A DNA stretch of 64,000 bases from Fasciolopsis buskii (taxonomy: Eukaryota > Platyhelminthes > Trematoda > Plagiorchiida > Fasciolidae), in assembly GCA_008360955.1 (NCBI GenBank), contig LUCM01009229.1:62001-126000 (forward strand), given 5' to 3'. A program made the position numbers and the translations under genes. A model generated the notes under the pieces. That model had not been told where the DNA came from. It did no database searches and was given only the letters and a program-made list of their open reading frames with translations. Position 1 is the stretch's first letter. Every line of letters begins with the position of its first letter. Below are positions 31,744 to 45,348 of this stretch, one piece after another.

Positions 31744-32052
31744 TTTTCAGTTAACTTAATTATCATTCGATGCCGTAACTCCAGCGTTGCAGAATGCGCT
31801 GTTCCCTTCGTTGGCCAATTTTCAAAATGAACCCTGGATATCATTCTTTTGGACGTCTCATGCTCATCGTTTACGTCGTCCTGCCGCAAAATCATACCAT
31901 TTTCTCCCTTATTCTGCCGGCCCGAAGAGGCATTAACTTCCAGGAAGTCCTCGCTCGCTTTCTGCATTTTTCCCATCCTACGTTATTATGAACTCCACCC
32001 ACTTTCGACGATTATATTGTTTTTTAAGCTAGTTACGAGGACTTAGCTGTGA

Positions 32053-33060
32053 GTGTACAATGAACATTATAAACTGTACAAATTTCTCTCACCCCTTCAA
32101 CTTGCTATCAATGGACTGACACTGTTCTGTGATAAAGCATCCATATTTGCCACCACTTCTAATTCCCACCGATTCCGAAGACCCAAGTCTGGTCGTCTGC
32201 TGTTACTCATCGATGAGAAGTTCCTGACATACTTTTCGGAGCTACCAATCCATGCGCAGACAACAGCGTGCCGACTACGGCATGGTCTCTTCTGCTCACT
32301 GGTTCATCCAACTCAAGGTTCCCTAGGTCGTTCAGTGCTCTCGTTATTACCAACTCAGGCTCTAAAGATGCTCGGCCAGATCTCCAGCGGGTCGCTGGGG
32401 TAACTTGCTGAACCCTTCCACTGGCGGACAGGAACTCCAGCAGTTGATACCCAAGGTATCTTCTGAGGCTCCCCCTTTGGGCTCACTGAATATCACGGAC
32501 ATCGAATTCCCTCATTATGAGAAGCTTTTCTAAGGCCGTACTCAGAAAATGAAACGGTTTCGGGTTCTCTGTTGACGCCGACGGTGGGCTTTGACACACG
32601 CCTGCAGATAAGATTCTGGAGCCTCCGGTCGACCTGATGACTTCCATAGGCTGAATGTTTTGGGCACCCAATTAATGAACTTCTTGTGCATCTTACTTCT
32701 CAGCTAATCGGATCCTTGCGCCGCCTCCCACTCGTCCAGCTTCTCTATCTATTCCAAAGAATGAGTGTTCCCGCAACAATAAATCATCTTCCCTATCGGA
32801 CTTCAGCTGGATCTCAGTGACAATCGCAGGTCCACATCCACAGTCATGAATTACAAATCCGGACAATTATTTCCTACATTTGCAGCATTTTTGTAGGACA
32901 CTCTCGTCATTCCCCCGCTATCCTTTTGGCCGCTGAACGGAATGGAAGTAAGTTGCTTGAGACTTACCCGCTTCAAGTGGCAGGGGACGGATGTAACCTA
33001 AAGGATCAAGTGAGCTTCCAGAGTTTCCCGATTGAATGTGCATAAACTAGCTCCCTACTC
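32053..33060 (+). pseudogene. Decayed unidentified coding stretch
   Basis: A 116-codon frame (32053-32403) with protein-like composition (LLLLIDEKFLTYFSELPIHA) continues after a one-base frame change into GNLLNPSTGGQELQQLIPKV (32400-32460) and ITDIEFPHYEKLF, stopping at TAA 32532. Further downstream, coding-like pieces in other frames (LVQLLYLFQRMSVPATINHL, about 32735-32795) may belong to the same ancestor. I cannot name the family. It is not the phosphatase and shows no LINE or gypsy motif. A second processed pseudogene or a lost exon are both possible. Confidence 0.35.
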
Positions 33061-33099
33061 TGAGAGCGCTTTCTTTTCACATTATCCCTGGCCTTCCTC

Positions 33100-35900
33100 T
33101 GACCCTTTTCCCTTGAAATGCAGGTCAGGGAAAGATAAACACAGCTCAAACTCGTGGCTGGAGAACGAATAATCCGTGGGCGTTAAAACGGGCTTGCAAC
33201 CTCAAAAGTAACCCACACACCCCTAGCAGAACTACCAGCTGGTCTTGTCCCACTTTCAACTTATTCAATCCTGGACATCTTGAAATTAATTGTCTCAGAC
33301 GTTTTTGCAGCCAGCGTATTCCACCCATTTATCGCTCTATACCAAGGGAAAACTTTACATGCGCCAGCCGGAGGCAATGATTCACTAGTTCATTTCGTCT
33401 TTCCCTGGTTCCGGAGTCAGGGTCTTTGTGGAGATAGTACTCGGGAACACTTCCACTTAGACCTTTTGGTACCGCGAAAGTCGCAATCAAATTCATCCGA
33501 CCCCTCCAGCCTTCCAATAAGAACAAGCTAAGTTCACTGAATCTCTGTCCATAGGCATTCCGTCTCGGATGTTCAGTCATACGTATGGTTAGTCGCTTCA
33601 TTTCTAAATCATCCTTATCTTTTCGTCACAGTAGATGGCAAGCCCGAAAGCAGTATTCTGAATGGGTCCTAAAAGAAGACCCACACAGAAGAACAAAAAT
33701 CTCCGCAATTCTGCAGGACAGCGCCGACCTCAGCCTAAACACTCTCCCCTTGGCTTAAATGCATCAACAACACACTGGTCAGCCCGTTTTAAATATGACC
33801 CAAGTTGAATCTCAAGGTCCTTTTTGTTGTCCACCACATTCACCTCTAGGGGGCCATTCCCATCTTCCGTTTTGGCCTCCATTCGCTTCCTTGAAAACAG
33901 ATGGTTTTTTGGCCTTAAGCTGTAGATCTCGTGTTCTCCCCGTTTTAATACTCAGATGATACCTATGTTTAGAGCTTTCTGTCCACAGAACCCAACCGCC
34001 TTCGCGCCTATGACGAAGAAAATTCCAGCAGCCTAAAGTGTCATAGCGTAGAAACGGCAAGAACAACTTTGGCCCAAGTTATGAGTCCTGGGATGTTCCA
34101 CTAGTGACCAGCCTTGTCCGACCAAGCTCATACGGCTCGGACGTAAAAGACCGATCATTTAAAAATTTCCCAATCCGCTTCAGTACCATGCCATCCATGC
34201 CAAAGTCTCGCGAGTTCAGCAGTTTCGGGCGATGATTTACCGAGTCAAGTGTGGTACTGAAGAAGATATCACATGCCTCCATCCACTCAGCGAGTCACAT
34301 GGTCCAAGAAGTACGGCGTGCTTAAAAAGCAAAACCTCAGCTCCCGAAGTCCATGTTGAGCTGGGCACACCTTTGGTTGTCGCTTCAGGTGTAGACGTAC
34401 GTTCTCCCTGAAAATGAGTCCTAGAAATTTGCAGAGGACACTTGTCGGAATCACTGGTCTGTAACTGCCTGCATCCGAACGCGAGCCACCCTGGTGGATC
34501 GTCCCTACAGGTGCCAATTTCTAGCCCTGTGATAATTATTCCTGCTGAATAGATGTCTTGTACAACCCGAAAATCGGCCAGGGGTTTTATGGTAGCCCGG
34601 TGGATCTCATCTAGACCAGCTGATTCAGAAACGTTTACATTTCCTAGATGCAGGCGAAGCGCGATTGTGAGTGGTTTGTATCTGGTAATGGGATTGGGAG
34701 GTCTGACTCTCTACAAAGGACTTCGTCCAACTAATGTGTGCCGCCAAAGTAGCCACTTGATATTTTTGCCTTGTTGCTGCCACCCACTGCAACATAAGTT
34801 CCGTCTGTTATTAGTGGTCCGACCATCACAGTGATCTATTTGAGTGAACATAGGCAGAGCACTTCTTTGGCTGCTTCTGAACTCACCTGGATCACCTTGC
34901 CTGGTAGCTATACTCGGCCTTTTGCACTGACCTTTTAGCCCCATTTCTATGATTGTCATACCGTGCATTGGCATGACTGCTCCCGTCGGGCTTATAAAAG
35001 AACCATCCTCGGTCTCGACGTTTTGTAGCCATAATTGTTCTCGCCTTCCACCACACTGCCCCGTCTTCTTTTTTCGTGTCCACTGCGGTGCAAACTCACC
35101 ATGGAGGGCGAGTAGGAACCGTTTGGTGACTAGTCGCAGATCTTCCACATTGGTTTTATTACTGGCCCATGGCAGCTCCGATGCCCCCAGCGTGGAACGT
35201 CTCTACGTCCCTTTGCTTGAAGCTTCCGGCCATCTTAGGCGTGAACTTTGAGAGCCACGCGCAAACTGTATTCAGTGGTTAGGCGATCACTCTTCCCCAA
35301 AGAGCGGGGAGTAGCGACTGCTGCATCTCCCCCTCGTTTAGTAATCACGAAGTTTATCAAGAGCGGTTTGCATCCGGCCCCATACCCAGTGCCCTTTTTA
35401 AAATGGCATTTTCATGTGACCGCCCTAGAAATTCCTCTGCCGCCCACGTTACACATGCTCCAGCATCCGAGTTGATGTGTGCTGAGTTGGAATCGCCCAC
35501 AGTGGGTACCTTGACGGGAGTAGATTTTGCGTCCGTCACTGCTTGAAACAGGTGGCTGTCCCTCGCAGTGCTCGAACCTGGGGGTAATTCACATAGAAAA
35601 GCGTCCTCTTTTATAGCCATGCAAGTTTTGTGGTGCATAACTGACACTCCTAGTGCTGGGTCTGACTCCAGATTCCGAATGATTCATTTTTTCTCTAATG
35701 AGGAAGGTACTTATCCGCTAGGAAAGTTCTTTTTCCTGTCCCGGCTACATGCCGCAAATTGCCCCACCACTGCTCAGAACGTATGATCATCGCCGGATTG
35801 TCAAGTTTACTTAACTGCGATGCGCTGCGCTTGCTGACCCCCAGCTAACTCAAATAGCGTCTCCAAAATGTTACGCATACTACATACATTTGCGCGGACG
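33100..35900 (-). mobile_element. CR1-like LINE, endonuclease to RT C-terminus, decayed
   Basis: On the minus strand from 35900 down: endonuclease end with SSTARDSHLFQAVTDAKS and VGDSNSAHIN (35357-35647; the usual GDFN reads GDSN); the linker PDGSSHANARY...AKRSVQKAEYSYQAR (34892-35010); RT N-terminal HQGGSRSDAGSYRPV, LCKFLG and CPAQHGLREL (34350-34517); and motif A region TTLDSVNHRPKLLNSR with FLNDRSF (34100-34270). The C-terminal RFSELSLFLLEGWRGRMNLI, SVPEYYLHKDPDSGTRERRN is at 33350-33560, and NGWNTLA with a short tail at about 33300. The YADD region (33600-34080) is scrambled. Order is intact, frames are not. Confidence 0.85.
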
Positions 35901-36449
35901 GTCACTTCTTAGGTTCTAAGTCATGCGGTGGCAGCACAAGTTGACTAGTTGGTTCCTACGGTTGCCTGCAGCCTTGGCAAGTCTCCAGCCCCTGTGTATC
36001 TGAAGAGATTTCATACGTGGAATTGAGACCCGGATGGAGTATTAAAGATGCCCCTTTTTGTTTGTGACTTTCACATAAAGTGGAGTCACTAAGCGCTTGG
36101 GCTACGCCTTTATTCTAATTCTCATCTTTTGCCGGGCGCTCCTAGGGCTATGATCCAGGAGCCCTCTAGTACATTGCTGCTCCGGTAAGTCCTCTTCGAC
36201 TACATAACTAAGTTGTACATAACCTTTTACCACATCCTCGGTTCCAACTCCCTCATGGTGAGGTCAGGCTAGTCCACAAGACTTGCGGATTGAGCAAAAA
36301 ATCATATTCAAGTTTCTTCTACGGGCGGGCCATAGTTTCATACTGCGCTTCGACTGCAAAGACCCCGTTCTCAGCCTTTGATACTAATTTCGGAGGAAAC
36401 CTCAGGAGTGCTTCCAAAATAGTAGAACACCAACAACCAGAGGGTTAGC

Positions 36450-39400
36450 AGCGAAAATACAGTATGAAAACACTGAAAAGAGAGCGGCAGCATTTTTCTT
36501 ACCAAGATAATTCAACATTGATGTGGAAACCGAAGAAAGGCATAGTGCTGAAGGACATACGGATTGGCGCTTTGCATTTCGGGGGAGATGAACAAGATCG
36601 TCGGAGGAAGGAAACGGTCCTGGATAATTTTTGGGAACAACATTAGCTACACATTGCAGAAACAGGCTTTAAACTGGGAAACACTGAGGCCAATTATCAT
36701 TTCTTTCTGCAGTTTACTCCTTGTATTACCAATTCTGTGCTTGAATTGCGACTTGATGTGTTTCAGGGCTCCGAGAGTTTTCAACTCCATGTTATTCCTT
36801 CCTTTGAGGCGGGTTCTCGTCAAAGATGAACAGCGGGGCATCTCTACACGGTAGACTTCGCAGTAGCTTGAAAGCAATGACGAGGTCACCTATGAGCCGT
36901 TTGTGGCATAGTGGCTGCAATTCCAAGGACTCTAGCTCTGCCTGGTAGGTTAGCCCTCTTAGTCCTTGGGTTTTTCTTTTGAAGACCCGTTGGAATTTTT
37001 CTAGGATTATCTTGTCCTGCACCAAATTGGGCACCCAGGATTGTACTGCGTACTGAAACTGAGGACGCACTATCCCTTTGTACACGGGTACGAATAACCT
37101 AAAGTTCAGAGAGTATTGATTTTCGGAATTTCTATAACTCTCGATTTGCCTTACCAGCTGCTCATCGGGTTAATTTCCTGAAGGACTCATGGACGGTCAC
37201 CCCCAGATCCCTCTTTTCTGTTAACTTAAGAATTTCCTGCTGGACTGCACGGTTTAGCTGCCTATGGTCACTTTGCCTCAGATGGCCAGATGGTTTCACT
37301 TTCTGGTATTCATTGGCATTAACGACATAGGTGACCAAGTGCGTATGGTGTCCAGAACGCTTCTATTGGTTTGTCCCTCGAGTTTCTTGCGATGTTTGCG
37401 TCACCATTAGATAAATAATAGGGGGATTTGATTGCTGCAGCTAGGCCACTGACGGGCAAAAAGAAGAGCTTCGGTCCTAACACCAAACCTTAAAGCACCC
37501 CACTGAAAGCACTTGTCAGAGAGAACAACGCTCCATCAACCCCAAATATAACCTGCTGTAGTGGAGATAGTCAGCAATCCATATCATGACTGAGATCCCA
37601 GCTAGTAAAGTGGCAGCCCGCAAATTACCGAATAGGTAGTCTAAAAATCCAAGGAGCGCACTTCTACTGGATCCTCCTTTCGGATCTGGGATTTGCGCCA
37701 TTCACGCGTGATAGAAAATATGTCAGACACGATTTTCAGCTGACAGAATGGTGCCAGTTCCTTGATTAGCTATCTACTGACTTCATCTCAGATGCAACGG
37801 TCCTCTACCTTTGGCACCATTGGGAAAAGGCACGCCGGAGGGCAGTTGCCTTTGTCACCCCAATTCGATCTCTCTTGTATTTTGGTCCACTTTCACCCTC
37901 CTCCAGCTACCTTGAACCTTTCCCGCAGTGGAAGGCAGATTGAGCAGTGCTCTTAAATGGGTAGCAACGACGTCCGCTGGTGGTTCGAGAATAGCCGGAT
38001 ACATGATGCCTAGGCCCGCCGCCTTATGAGTGTTCAGTCCTCGTAATATTGATGCCATGTCATTTGTCCCAACTACTAAGTCTTCCTTTCTTTATGATCT
38101 GGTTTTTAGTGTATCACTTGGGTTGTTGTGAAGTCTCGTTCTTGCACCGACTAGAAACAAACTAGAAGGTTCTTGCCCTGTATTTCACTGTTAAAACCCT
38201 GTCACCTGTCTCGGTGCGAAAATTACCTACGGCGAACTTCAGTTTGTCGCTGGATTATACATGGTTAAAATAAGTGCTTTGGTTCCATTTAGCTTTCTGT
38301 TTCAGGCCTAGCTTGCATGACCCTCCACAGAATCCTGGCTTGCTTTCAATGGCTTTTATTCCTTACATTCTTCTCTGATGTCCCCGACTAGAAGACCATC
38401 TCTTCCACGCCCGTTTTCTTTTCTGATGAGATTTTCTGACTGCAATCTTCATCCAGGGGATTTTCCCTTTCGACCGACATTTTGAATATGGGCAAGTGTT
38501 CCGTTATTCACCAGCCTGTGGGTAATGTACTCCCAGAGAAAGTCGACCTCGTTATTATCAGTGTGCCATTTTAGGGCAGTAGCCCTGCGGGGCAAAGCCC
38601 CTGCGTGAATTTCCGCATGTAATCTTCTCTGCTTATCCCGGAGTCCAAGGGTTCTCCCTGCCGTACACGGGCTGGGTTACCATACGGTCACTTCGGCCAA
38701 CCGATGCAATTTCCCTCAGGTAATTTAAGACAGACTCAATCTCCCCCACCACTAGACCCAAAACGGAGGGGGAGTGGTTACTCCTCTAACGGGTTGGTTG
38801 GCTGATAAACATTGAGTGCATAAGATCAACCATTTTTTCTTCGATCAACGCTTCCACAGCTCGCCTTCCCTTGCGGTCAAAGAAGGAGGTAGTAAGGTAT
38901 CCCACAGCGTTATTTCCTCTCCTTCCATGCTGCTTCCCAGTATATAGTAGAGAAGGTTATCACTTTCCTCTCTTGATTCCGCCATGCCTAGGTAGAAGCA
39001 AAAGGTTAATGTTCTCTGTTGTTAAGGTGATTATTATAAAAGCCACCTGAATAGATGGGAACTAAAATGGGTCCTACGGGGTTGCTGAGAGTGGCATGTA
39101 ATTAGTGGCACAACTCCGCCTGCTGTCCCGCCATCCTCCACACATTGTCTGTAGCGGTGGTAGTCCTGTGGACCTATTATCTACCCTTTGGAATTATCAT
39201 GAAATCTCATTTCTGTCAGTGCGCTGCAATTGGCGTCCCTGAAATCTCACACATTAACCCCATTTCCCCCTCACCGCAGATACCAGTGTAAAAGATGCCC
39301 ATTCCTGACCACACCCTGCCGTTTCTCTGAATAAAATCCGGTGACACCCACTCGGGCTCATTGCCCAATCGCAGTTCCCATTTTTGTTTCTTTTGTCTGT
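36450..39400 (-). mobile_element. Second CR1-like LINE, head-to-tail with the first
   Basis: Minus-strand blocks from high to low coordinate: endonuclease FFDRKGRRAVEALIEEKMVD...ISQPTR and SVGRSDRMV (38690-38890); the post-endonuclease KSPWMKIAVRKSHQKRKRAW (38430-38490); RT N-terminal ILRGLNTHKAAGLGIMYPAI (37970-38050) and SWRRV; and a VDGALFSLTSAFSGV...LGPKLF block (37440-37550). The C-terminal KGIVRPQFQYAVQSW, LRGLTYQAELESLELQPL and GDLVIAFKLLRSL lie at 36840-37085. Multiple stops and frameshifts. The endonuclease N-terminus above about 38970 is faint, so the 5' edge is approximate. Confidence 0.85.
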
Positions 39401-41000
39401 GAGAAGAACATGTTGCTTCGTGCTACTGTCTACAGGGGGGCACTGGGAACCACTAGAATCCCTGGCGTTCCAGATGTCTTGAGCCGCTTCCTTTCCACGG
39501 ACTCGTGGAGGAATCCCCCGATTATGCTGAGGGTCACCAGTCTGCCTACTGCGTCCAGCGGAACAGTTTAATTGAAGTTTTTCTTTGGGCTCGACCTAGA
39601 TGCTTTGGTTAATGACTCTAAGAATTTTCTTTACCGCAGCCAAGAAAGTATTCCTGTATCTGAGATCGCGAAATCTGGCAATAAGTGGTTTAATCTTTGG
39701 CCCGCTCCCAGTCATGTCTCCACTTCCTCAGCCGGAAAACCCTCTATCGGAGAATAGATCGCTTTTCTCACGTGTCTTGGTACGCTTACTAACTTCTGGT
39801 ACAGTTCCCCGTCCCCCTGGTAGCTTCCTCGCAACAAGTTCCAGCTAGGTCTTTTGTGACTGTTTTGCTGGCGGCCTAGTGCCAACTCAGCGTTGTCTTC
39901 TAACCTTCTCACTTACTTAGCAAGTGACCTCCGGAGTTTCTCGATCTACTGGCCCTATTGTCCCATGCTTAGACGAACGATCGCCTGCGCATGCCTAATC
40001 TCCTCTCTGGCCTTCCGCTGGGGTACGCTTATGCAATTGTCATTTCCGGTGCACCTAGTACACGGCCCCACCTCTGAGTAATCCGTTTCCTGTTCTTCTA
40101 AAAGTTCATCTGTGAAGGCCCCGAGTCCGGCAGCTGCCGCCGACTGTCACCAGCAACCAGCTCCTGAGAGTGCGGAATAGAATGAAATCACTTGCCTCCT
40201 CTAACTTTTATTCAGTGAATGGTGATAGCTTTTTAATATTGGACACGCTGGGAAAACCAACTTCGGCTCTTCGTGCAGGGCCTATAGATCCTCTATGCTT
40301 GAAGTCAAGCGGCTGCACTTAGTTTGGAACAATATGTCGCAAACAACACTGAACGGGGGCTTTCATCACATTTGTTTTACAGCCATGTGTCTGACATGGG
40401 AAAGCTACAAGCGTGGCAGACTCTATCCCGCCTTTCGAAGTTTGGTTCAACGAGATTCAAACAGGCTGCGCTATGCGGCACCTAAGGTGATTTCTAGGCT
40501 TTTGTGATAAGAACAAAAGTTAGAGTAAGGTTAAATGGCTGCCAAAACACGGATTTAGGTGATTTTTGTAAATTTACCTTGGGTTTATTTAATTCGAGAG
40601 TCCAGATTTCTTTCCTTGTCAGTCGATTCGGCCGGGAATTCAGCTGCTCTGGGTCCAGTTCACTGAATTTTCGCTAAAAGACGTAGAAACCAAACATTTC
40701 ATCTCTTTCTGTTTGATGAAGTCGGATTTGTTGTCTTCAACCCCTGCAGCCTTTTTAAGGGCCGAGGCTTATACTTTTAGTGTTACCCGGGTCTGTGCTG
40801 CTTCCCCTTCCTTGGAGGTCGTCCAGCAAAAGTAGACATGGTTGCGCAGTTACGCAGAATCAAACAAAATAAGGTGCCACCAAAAAGCAACAGGCTTTCG
40901 TGAGATCTGTGGATACCCTTTTGTGCCGAGATCACCGATGTAACTGGGAGAAGAAAGTGGACGCACTGCCTCAGGTGACAATGCCGAAGTGCTAATGTAA
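39401..41000. other. Unassigned region, possibly LINE 5' part
   Basis: A 66-codon minus-strand frame at 39712-39912 (charged, RRLEDNAELALGRQQ) may be LINE ORF1 or linker, but no motif confirms it. I see nothing else. Confidence 0.3.
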
Positions 41001-42000
41001 TCCGATTTTTGGGTAGCTAATAGCAACCCCGATGAATGTTGGACTTACGTAAAATTAAATCTGCCGGGTGATAAGACATCAGGAAATCAGTTCGGCCAGT
41101 AATCAGGAAAAAGCAGACTGCGCGGTAAGCTTTTTCCAGAAGGTACACAGGGAAAACCAGGTTGCGTAAGAACAAATAGTGAGCAAGACTAATACTATGG
41201 TGAAGGTGCCGAATGAACTCATCAAGGATGAAGAAGCACCGAAAGGTTTTAAACAACTGGACCGTTAGTAAGAGGCAGAGCCCGATGAAATAAGACCAGC
41301 AGTGTGAAAGTCGCTAGTAGGGCCCCTTGAGAGACCCACTACCCACCCTGTTATCGCATCGCCAGAAGAAGGGAGATCTGGCAGCTGGCACCAATCCATA
41401 GCTATAATAATGCATAAAGTATCATGATTGCCGTAGCCATTGATTGCGAATCTGACATTCATGGTGCTAAAACCCTTTGGATTGATCTCACGCAATTGAT
41501 CGGACAGCGATCTTGAGGCGAAGCCATTAGCTAGAAATCAACAAGGGTCCTGTCACAAGCTTTCGTAGTTGAGCAACTTGTTTAGCCTCTTGGACCAAGA
41601 ATCAAATAGGGAGGATAGAGGTAAAGAATCCTGCGTCCGCCACCTTAACTTCCAGAGGGCTTTAGATGTCGTAAATCACAGAATAATGCAATAAAAACTA
41701 ACGATATTTGAGCTGAAAACTAAGATTGGAAAAAGCAAATGCGAAAATCTGAAGGACAGATCTCTCAAGAAAGAAGTCACTCGGTGCCGCAACGTATGGT
41801 GCCATATAATTCTAGCTCGGCACTACCGCTTCTCCCGATGTGTTTATGCCACAACCGACAGTTTGAGAACTGTATAAATTACGCTAACTGATGAAAAAAA
41901 TAAGGGTCAGCGCATAGTAGTGCTATCCAGAGGGATCCAGAAAAAGCATGCTCTTTGTCAGTAAATTGGAACGTAGTGTCAAACGCGAGCAATCACCAGT
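41000..42000 (+). mobile_element. LINE reverse transcriptase fragment
   Basis: Plus-strand translation across short frames gives PDEIRPAV*KSLVGPLERPTT and EEGRSGSW (41280-41390), the RT N-terminal block. It is followed by REDRGKESCVRHLNFQRALD then VVNHRI (41610-41690), matching motif A with the first Asp replaced by Asn, and LKDRSLKKEV (41755-41785). Heavily decayed; 5' and 3' ends not seen. Confidence 0.6.
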
Positions 42001-42559
42001 GGCTCATCAAAGAAGGTAGCCGTTATGTGATTTTGTTGATTGCGGTCGCTGACTTTGAGACTCGCAGTTAGCCGGCCCGAATCCAACCCCAGCCCAAACC
42101 ATTTAATCAAGCAAAAACGATCAAACGGCAGCTAGGGGGACAAAGCGACAGTTCTTTAGTTTGTTCCAGTAAAAGGATTTATGTAAATCCTTGTATGATA
42201 GGGCACTTTAACCGATTGTCTTTCTTCTAACTGGAACAGTGTCTGTTCTCTTGTCATCGTAGTTAATGCCGCCACCGCTCCCATAAGAGCTTGTTAGAAT
42301 CAGACGGCCCTTAATCAGCGCGCAAATTGGGTGGTTGGCTGACTTCATCTCTGTTCTCGGGTCCCCTGTCCGCACAATTTAAAGCCGTCGCGTTGTTCAG
42401 CGGACACTAGTGAAGTTTTGCAGTTAGTCCAGCTCTTGCGAATGCAGTCTCCAACAATTTCGTGAGAATGATCGCATTGAAACAGATTTCCAGTTCAGTT
42501 TCAGTTAGATTACAGAACTATACGGCGAAATGCCTAATCATCCAGGCTCTTTCGCCGAG

Positions 42560-42830
42560 AGCTTCATGGATCTGACGATGCCTTGACAACAGGGGGGTGG
42601 AACACCTATAAGGGAAAGGACAATTACTGAGATGCTCCCCTATCGACCACCTCCTCAATCCCACAATTCACACACTCTCCAAACAAAACTAGGCTTTGAA
42701 TTTTCGCGCTGACCCCACCTCGGCCGCTTCCTTTAGTAAATTTTTCCAGCCATTCATCACTCGTGTTGCAAACGATTTGCTGTTTTGAAGACCGCGCGTA
42801 GCCTTCCCTTACAATAACTCCGCCAGAAAT
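42560..42830 (-). mobile_element. LINE C-terminal fragment
   Basis: The minus-strand frame RVMNGWKNLLKEAAEVGSAR followed by KFKA matches the CR1-type RVVNxWNxLPKEVVxAxSVxxFK motif at the end of the RT protein (about 42690-42765), then a stop. It lies antisense to, and just downstream of, the 41-42 kb LINE fragment. Confidence 0.55.
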
Positions 42831-43284
42831 ATGGGCTTATCTGGACATCAAGCGACAGTGGAATAGGCGTAGCAAGCAAAAAATCCCGGAATTTAAATGA
42901 ATGTGGATTTCAAACAGTCTGAAGAGTCCGGAAGGGGGTGAGGATTCATGGTGTGCTTTACGTCAAACTAGGTAGTGTAATATTTAGGAATCCGGCGTTT
43001 ATTCCGCGCCGTTCAGCGTATTCATCTGATGGCTTTTGGAACACCATCTACAGTCGTAGAGATCCTATATATTAGTAGGAAGGCAAAATATTGGAAGGGT
43101 TTCAGGATGTTTTACCGTAATGATTAGGGAAGCCGAGGCACAAGGCAAAGAGCAGAGGCTAAGGAAGATGTCGGGAAAGAGGCAAAGTATATTTTATCTT
43201 TTGTTCCCTTCAATAACGAAGCAATAATGTATATCGTCTTCATGAAGGCGGCCGCAGCAGTCAGATAGCTTCCAAGTAAGGAAC

Positions 43285-43362
43285 TTAACCGGAAATGGAA
43301 GGATTCGAGCTAGCGACGTCTAAACATAAGAGCTACGACCTTGTCTCTTGGTCATGCTCAAA
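43285..43362 (-). mobile_element. tRNA-related SINE-like head
   Basis: On the minus strand, TGACCAAGAGAC (A-box-like, 43343-43354) and GCTAGCTCGAATCC (B-box-like, 43301-43314) are spaced as in a tRNA gene. It resembles the head at 8110-8178. Body and tail boundaries are not clear. Confidence 0.45.
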
Positions 43363-45299
43363 ATTGTTAAGGCATGAGCTCGGGGTCATCTTGGGACTCT
43401 ATTCCAGGTAATGGTGATGAATTGCTGAAAGGCAACCGGAAGATGATTGCGACAGCAACCAAAGCACACTCGTGCTGCGAAGGAACGGACCACCCTCTAA
43501 GATGGATATGTATGCCATCAGCCCAGACCTGACCTCGCGAAAGGGGAAATCCCACACCACCCTCGTTCGGTAGATAAGCATTTGGCTACTTTGTTGGTCG
43601 GCCTGGGGAAGTAGCTCATCGGACTATCCACTTATGCCTCACCACCCACCCCTCTATTATTTAACATGCCCCCGTCCTTCCAACCGCATACCTGGTACGT
43701 ATGCTGACGTCTGTAACAACTGCCGCCGTTCTTTCTTAATTATTCATGCAAGCTTACTGAAACTACTATGTGGTACAAGTTGCTATCGTCCTGTTTAAAC
43801 ACAAATTACTGATCCCAATATTCTTATGCTTCTCTCTTCCCTTTCTACGATGTCTCGTATCAAATCCTGTCCTAGCATCCAGCCCACACTGCCATCCGCG
43901 AGCCAATCCGTTATATCCTGTCTTGGCAACTGTAATTAGTAAACATCGGCGAAAGATCACAGGATCAATTATAATTGACTCCCTGTAGCATGCACACCGG
44001 GCCCGTAGACCAGAAGAGTTCCACAAACGGAACAAATAGTGACTTTATTCCCTAACCATTGTGCTGGCCGTCGTATCAGACCACTGTAATCTGCATCTGC
44101 GAAGATGTCGGAAGATGAATAGAAACGCGTTTCAAATAAGGACCATGTAGCACAGGACTCATTGAGCCATATGCCCTATAGGGATAAAGCAGCCGGTGTT
44201 TGTCGCACATGTCCCGTCAACGGAGACTACCCCTTGCGTGTTTCGTGACAGTTGTCTGGTCTCTGTAATCTTCCTAAGAAACTGACTGTTATCACTGATC
44301 CTATTTTTGTTTACTCACCTTGACACCAGCTGGAACAAATTCCAGGCTGACCCTTCTCTCTCCGGCTCTACTCCAGGCTCGGTAATGACCGCAGATGCAA
44401 CGTAAACTATCGCCTGAAGCTCCACCCCATCCTTTGCGCCGGTTTTCTATTCCCGTTAGGAAGCTGCTATCCTGCTATCCAGTACCTGGCCGCGCGACTC
44501 TGAGACAAGCCAAGCCACGCTGATGATCGCCCCGGGTTCCTCATCTCAGATGAACCATCACGATTGTCCAAACAGTTACTACCACTACTGAAATGGCGGG
44601 CAACTCCCCAACCTCCAGACCCGTGCCGCCACAGAACGCCATAATTTCCAATATCAAACCAGGACAACACAGGTCATTCGTGACAATGCATTTAAGGATT
44701 GATTATAAATTTTACACGTACTCGGTTTTTGATCCCGCCACGCATTACAATCCGCTCCCGGCCGCATAAGTCCAGTGACCATTTTTGTAAGTTCCATTGT
44801 CTCTCTGTCCACAATTCTGAATATATTTTCGTCCCGTAAATTGTTTGATGCAACCTTGACGGTTTCCCGCTGTTTTATCTTAAGCATTATTTTGACTCTT
44901 GAATGTTGTCAATTACCATTCTCCATCCACCTCACATGATATCCAGTGTGAGTTCAACTCCTCTTCATACCGTTATTACATCCATATTGACCTTCATCTT
45001 TACTGTGTTACCCTCCTGATTTTTGAGGAACCCAACCGACTGAAAACACCCACCATTTCTTCCCAGCCAAATTATGCGTCGGCGATGCGCACCTTTGACG
45101 CGTTTAAACATGGATTGACTCGCAGTGCGCGACTCATAGTCAGCCCCAGAAAGTTTCGGCGATGGATTATCTAGCTCTGATTCGAAGCCCAAAAACTGGT
45201 GATTAGCCCATTTTATTACAGGTTGTGCTCATCAGAACACAGAAACTGCATCTTCACGACTAAATTTTGTCTTGCGATTTCCAATGTGCCATCTGTGTT
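43363..45299. other. Nothing recognised
   Basis: Short open frames on both strands, none with a family motif. The plus strand from about 44900 may be the variable 3' UTR of the LINE that ends at 45385, but homology to the other copies is visible only in the last 45 bp or so. Confidence 0.35.
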
Positions 45300-45348
45300 A
45301 TCTTGATCTTGCCTTGCGCATGACTCTCAAATTTCGAGAAATATACCC

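Noticed and set aside
9835..42140. A shared repeat at 9855-9890 and 42105-42135
   Set aside because: Only about 20 bases (TTAATCAARCRAAAACGATC) match, with no similarity on either side; too short to call.
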